From Fidelibacterota bacterium (lineage in GTDB: Bacteria > Fidelibacterota > Marinisomatia > Marinisomatales > SCKK01): a stretch of DNA of 64,000 bases. Numbering within the stretch: the first letter of the stretch is position 1; each line of letters starts with the position of its first letter. A model generated the notes under the pieces. That model made no database searches. It was not told the origin of the DNA and worked only from the letters and a program-made list of their open reading frames with translations. Location of the stretch: assembly GCA_004124475.1 (NCBI GenBank), contig SCKK01000002.1, positions 61,973 to 125,972 of the forward strand, given 5' to 3'. The position numbers and the translations under genes are program-made. Below, in pieces: positions 61,241 to 64,000 of the stretch.

Positions 61241-62137
61241 TCAGCGGAGACCTTTAACGGCAATCTTTCCTAATACAGCTTCATGAGGCCTACCTGACTC
61301 AAAGCCTGTGTATCCAGGTCTCCGTATATTTGATCTCGACGGATCATAGTAAACGCTTAAGAGACCGGTAAGAATAAATTGCAATCCCAAATGAGCATTA
61401 CCTTCTTTATGACTGTGCCAAACGAATTTAGCCTCTTTTACAAGATTACCTTTTGGTCTGGTCTTGAATGCGCTCCCTTGTTCAAAAAGCCCAATATAAC
61501 CAATAACATCATCAAATCTAGGCAACTCCTCACTTGAATATGCCTCCTTGACTTGTTTGAAAACCCATTCACCGACTATGCTAGAACTTTTATTAGGACA
61601 TTTGATAGAAACAAGGGAAAGAAATGGGCCTCTTATTGGGTTGCCATTTTGGTCTAAACATCTGCATAATTCAGAAGCGAGTCTCAGTGCTTTGCACTCA
61701 TTTACAACATCGTAACCCCTAAGGTGTTTCTTAACAGATATAATTCCTATTACCCCTTCTGGAGGCACAATTACATTAACATCAAATTTCTGGAATGCTG
61801 GATACTTTTCCGAATCTAAAATAATAATATCTAACTGTCCTGAATGACTGTCACTTTCACCTCTCCTCTCACGACCATTGGTTCCAGTTTTCACAGCAGG
61901 TCGAAGTATGAAGCCAGTAGATACTTTAAGGCATGACGGTAAATATTTGACAAGATAGCTTCTAATCAGAGACTCGACGTATCGGCCATCTTCCCCTCTG
62001 TGAGCAGCACCCTCTTGAGTGCTATGTGGTAATAATGTCTCGAATTGCCTGTACGTAGAAAGCAAAGCATCAACATCTTGAGAGAGATAATTCCTTACCC
62101 TTTCACCATCCATTGAGCGTAATTTCTTCCTTGCCAT
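61241..62137 (-). CDS. DUF6602-domain protein, nuclease-fold-like
   Basis: A 298-residue soluble protein of the DUF6602 type: HRGEDGRYVESLIRSYL, SGQLDIIILDSEKYPAF and VPPEGVIGIISVKKHL. The family pattern looks like a PD-(D/E)XK-like core (Asp in QLDIIILD, then E-x-K on the next strand), but here the E-x-K is S-x-K (ISVKK), so nuclease activity is doubtful. It is often near restriction or defence genes; the neighbours here are accessory cassettes. Function unknown. Confidence 0.65.
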   Translation of the reverse strand: MARKKLRSMDGERVRNYLSQDVDALLSTYRQFETLLPHSTQEGAAHRGEDGRYVESLIRSYLVKYLPSCLKVSTGFILRPAVKTGTNGRERRGESDSHSGQLDIIILDSEKYPAFQKFDVNVIVPPEGVIGIISVKKHLRGYDVVNECKALRLASELCRCLDQNGNPIRGPFLSLVSIKCPNKSSSIVGEWVFKQVKEAYSSEELPRFDDVIGYIGLFEQGSAFKTRPKGNLVKEAKFVWHSHKEGNAHLGLQFILTGLLSVYYDPSRSNIRRPGYTGFESGRPHEAVLGKIAVKGLR

Positions 62138-62319
62138 TATTCAAATAAAGCAGATATGAGTTTATTATGATCTTTTTGTCTAACGATTTTATACCAAGTA
62201 TAGAAAAATAACCAGCGTGGCATTTCTGTTTCCTGAACATTAATAGTCAAAATTAACACAAATATTTCTCCAAAACTTCAAAATCACGTTTCGCGCTTGC
62301 CAAGTCCAGTTGAACGCGA

Positions 62320-62326
62320 GTTAGGT
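62320..62326 (-). other. weak attC-like motif
   Basis: The minus strand reads ACCTAAC at 62326-62320, followed by CTCGCGTTCAACTGG and CTTGGCAAGCGCGAAACG. The TCGCG/CGCGA arms fit an attC-like stem, but the expected GTTRRRY is missing (GTGATTT). It stands where the array's next cassette junction would be expected. Confidence 0.3.
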
Positions 62327-62351
62327 GCAAGCTGATTTGTGTAAACTTTAG

Positions 62352-63338
62352 TCATTTAGCAACGTATTTGATGATTTTTCCTTGACTTGTTAAGACCCAA
62401 CCGTTCCTGGTGTCTAAAAAGAAAATGTCTTTTATAAATCCTATATCTTCAGTTTCAAATTGACAAATCCAAGATTTACCACTATTAGAAGTATAGTATA
62501 TCTTTGTAATTCTAGACACCCAGCCCTCAAGACTATCTACAAATACAATATTATCTAAAGTCAATCCTGGCAATGATGATTGTCGAACCCAAGTCTCACC
62601 ACCATTTGTTGTCATATATATAGTCACACTATCGTGTATCATTGAACTTGGTCCCCAATTCTCAGTGACCCATCCATAATCCTTGTTTAAAAAAAATATC
62701 TCTTCAGTCCATTGTGAAGGTGTAGGGTATGTATTCCAAGAATTACCGCCATCTATTGTTTTATTTAAGGTGTTTCCCATAAATCGCATTGCGTAATCCG
62801 TGGGATTATTGGAAAAATCTAAATAATAATATCCCCAATTATCAAAAGTATATTTACAATTCCAATTATTACCAAGATCGTTTGAATAAAATATTTCACC
62901 ATAATTTGATATAAAATAGAGATTATTGTCATTATCAGAATGTAGACTACTATAAATTGAGGCACTATCGCTTGCAACTGTGATAGATTCCCAGGTATCG
63001 CCTTTATTTTTTGTGTAGATTAAAGTATTATTAAATCCTGAGGCAAAACCTGTCTGATTATCGACAAAATAGACTGAAACAAGTCTATTATCGGTTAAAC
63101 TATTCTGATTTGACCATCTAAATCCACCATTTCTGGTGACTTTTATTTTACCATTATCACCAACAGCCCAACCATTCTTTGAATCAATGAAAAATATTGT
63201 ATTCATACCTTCACTTAAATCTGAGATAATATTCCAAGAGCCGTTTTGAAGATTGTTCGATAAAGAATTTTTATTACAACCTATGATTGATATAAATATT
63301 AAACAAAACATCACATTTTTTATGCAAATATTTTTCAT
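62352..63338 (-). CDS. lipoprotein with YCF48/BNR-like repeats
   Basis: About 328 residues from MKNICIKNVMFCLIFISIIGC, an SPII signal with lipobox IIGC. The rest is a beta-propeller of YCF48/BNR-like repeats: FIDSKNGWAVGDNGKI, FVDNQTGFASGFNNTL, NGGETWVRQSS and FLDTRNGWVLTSQGKI. I choose the start at 63338 because AAAGAAAGG precedes it, whereas the longer frame begins inside the attC site. The gene starts 21 bases after the attC, the normal place for a cassette gene. Confidence 0.8.
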   Translation of the reverse strand: MKNICIKNVMFCLIFISIIGCNKNSLSNNLQNGSWNIISDLSEGMNTIFFIDSKNGWAVGDNGKIKVTRNGGFRWSNQNSLTDNRLVSVYFVDNQTGFASGFNNTLIYTKNKGDTWESITVASDSASIYSSLHSDNDNNLYFISNYGEIFYSNDLGNNWNCKYTFDNWGYYYLDFSNNPTDYAMRFMGNTLNKTIDGGNSWNTYPTPSQWTEEIFFLNKDYGWVTENWGPSSMIHDSVTIYMTTNGGETWVRQSSLPGLTLDNIVFVDSLEGWVSRITKIYYTSNSGKSWICQFETEDIGFIKDIFFLDTRNGWVLTSQGKIIKYVAK

Positions 63339-63358
63339 ATCTTTTACCTTTCTTTCGC

Positions 63359-63439
63359 ACCTAACGCTCACGATAGCCCGCGAGCCAAATCAGAGCGAAG
63401 CGCCGCTTTCACGAGTCGGTGTTAAACGCGTTGTTATGA
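63359..63439 (-). other. integron attC site
   Basis: On the minus strand it reads TCATAAC at 63439-63433 (R''), AACGCGTTTAACACCG, inner stem AGCGGCGCTTCGCT, then ATCGTGAGC and GTTAGGT at 63365-63359 (R', GTTRRRY). About 81 bases long. The stop codon of the acetyltransferase gene lies inside the R'' box, and the following lipoprotein starts 21 bases later, as is standard in cassette arrays. No integrase in the window. Confidence 0.72.
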
Positions 63440-63907
63440 GCAATATTTTGCATAATGATATACATCGGAATATTGTCCGCCCTTGAAGACTTCGCGTTTT
63501 AGGACGCCCTCCAAGTTATACTCGCACTTTTCGAGAACTCTCATTGACGCTTTATTTGGACCAAGCACTGGCGCAAATAACTTTTTATATTTCATAGTTG
63601 AGAAGACGAGATCACTCATTGTTCTTAATGCTTCAGAAGTGATACCCTTTCCCCAATACTCCTCACCTACCCAAAAGCCAATTTCTGCTAAATGGCTTTT
63701 CCACCCTGTCTGCGGTTTGATTCCAACGCCACCAACAAATTCTCCTCGATACTCAATAACCTTCGTTACCGAGCCATTCGCTTTAGATCCAATTTCTATC
63801 CACCACTCAGCATCCTGTTTTGTGTACGGATAGGGAAAAGTGTAGACAAGATATCTGGATACATTTTCGTTGTTATTACTCCGGCGATGATTAATCGTAT
63901 GCATCAT
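63434..63907 (-). CDS. GNAT acetyltransferase, RimJ/RimL type, probably N-terminally shortened
   Basis: A 157-residue acetyltransferase of the type often carried by integron cassettes. GFWVGEEYWGKGITSEALRTM has the acetyl-CoA loop (Q/R-x-x-G-x-G/A variant), and ENVSRYLVYTFPYPYTKQDAEWWI and LFAPVLGPNKASMRVLEKCEYNLEG are the usual RimJ segments. The first 15 residues (MMHTINHRRSNN) do not fit the family, which normally has LRPW-type sequence, so the 5' end was altered or the true start is upstream in another frame. The stop is inside the attC site. Confidence 0.82.
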   Translation of the reverse strand: MMHTINHRRSNNNENVSRYLVYTFPYPYTKQDAEWWIEIGSKANGSVTKVIEYRGEFVGGVGIKPQTGWKSHLAEIGFWVGEEYWGKGITSEALRTMSDLVFSTMKYKKLFAPVLGPNKASMRVLEKCEYNLEGVLKREVFKGGQYSDVYHYAKYCS

Positions 63908-63908
63908 G

Positions 63909-64000
63909 CAGCGTAGACAGTCTTAGGATGTTTAAAGTAATTCATCACCCGTTGTGGTGTTTTTTGTAGCATTCGCATATGTGAGATTACACCGTTCTTT
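63909..64000 (-). CDS. C-terminal end of an unidentified gene at the window edge
   Basis: An open frame runs in from the right edge and ends VMNYFKHPKTVYAA-stop, overlapping the ATGATG start of the acetyltransferase. About 30 residues only, so the family cannot be named. It might be the end of the preceding cassette or a short remnant. Confidence 0.3.

Overview
The window looks like a chromosomal piece of an uncultured, Gram-negative, marine-type bacterium, probably of the Marinimicrobia (SAR406) / Fibrobacterota-Chlorobiota-Bacteroidota neighbourhood. The main reason is the type IX secretion C-terminal sorting domain (YPNPFNPVTTLRYDLPERAE...) at the ends of large secreted proteins. Menaquinone genes, many haem c proteins and SPII lipoproteins fit this. 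The assignment is an inference from protein style, not from a marker gene. Base composition is uneven: AT-rich patches at about 3-7 kb and 54-57.5 kb and other islands are set into a backbone of intermediate GC.

Layout. 1-2.5 kb: end of menA and a fused MenC-MenE protein. 2.8-7.3 kb: AT-rich accessory segment with a nucleotidyltransferase gene pair present twice, each copy ending in an integron attC-like site, plus a PIN-domain/small-protein pair, a HEPN-type protein and a PD-(D/E)XK-like protein. 7.5-7.9 kb: tmRNA on the minus strand. 8.1-17.6 kb: a complete reductive pyrimidine-degradation operon (mmsA, permease, dihydropyrimidinase, beta-ureidopropionase, aminotransferase, preT, preA), with a yeast-type cytosine deaminase facing away from it at 18.0 kb. 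18.7-27.9 kb: a PP2C phosphatase, then redox and haem proteins (P460-type cytochrome, membrane dihaem protein, thioredoxins, DUF3179, two broken DoxX copies). 29.4-37.2 kb: an O-antigen ligase-like gene and two very large secreted proteins.

37.8-50.4 kb is an island region organised around two tRNA-Lys genes. An 11-unit, 43-bp array made from the 5' part of tRNA-Lys(CTT) sits in front of that tRNA. A four-unit, 73-bp array made from the 3' part of tRNA-Lys(TTT) sits behind the other, next to an integrase remnant. Short palindromes replace the D loop or the T loop in these repeats. Further copies of the tRNA-Lys 3' piece lie at 45.8 and 49.7 kb, each followed by a VOC-protein gene; YceI, UbiA and a ComEC-like metallo-beta-lactamase gene lie between them. 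A hybrid histidine kinase and a decayed response regulator are also in this island.

50.5-53.7 kb: OsmC, a small thioredoxin-like lipoprotein with an in-frame UGA in a U-P-Y-C motif and a hairpin fitting the bacterial SECIS rules (the best new-biology candidate here), an octahaem HAO-like cytochrome and its membrane partner. 54.2-57.5 kb: AT-rich metE, a QueF-like gene without the catalytic Cys, and a decayed metK. 58-61 kb: ZIP transporter, BolA, YacP-like NYN protein and a broken cyclic-nucleotide-binding gene. 61.2-64 kb: DUF6602, a YCF48-like lipoprotein and a GNAT acetyltransferase; a good attC site lies between the last two, so an integron-type cassette array probably continues beyond the right edge.
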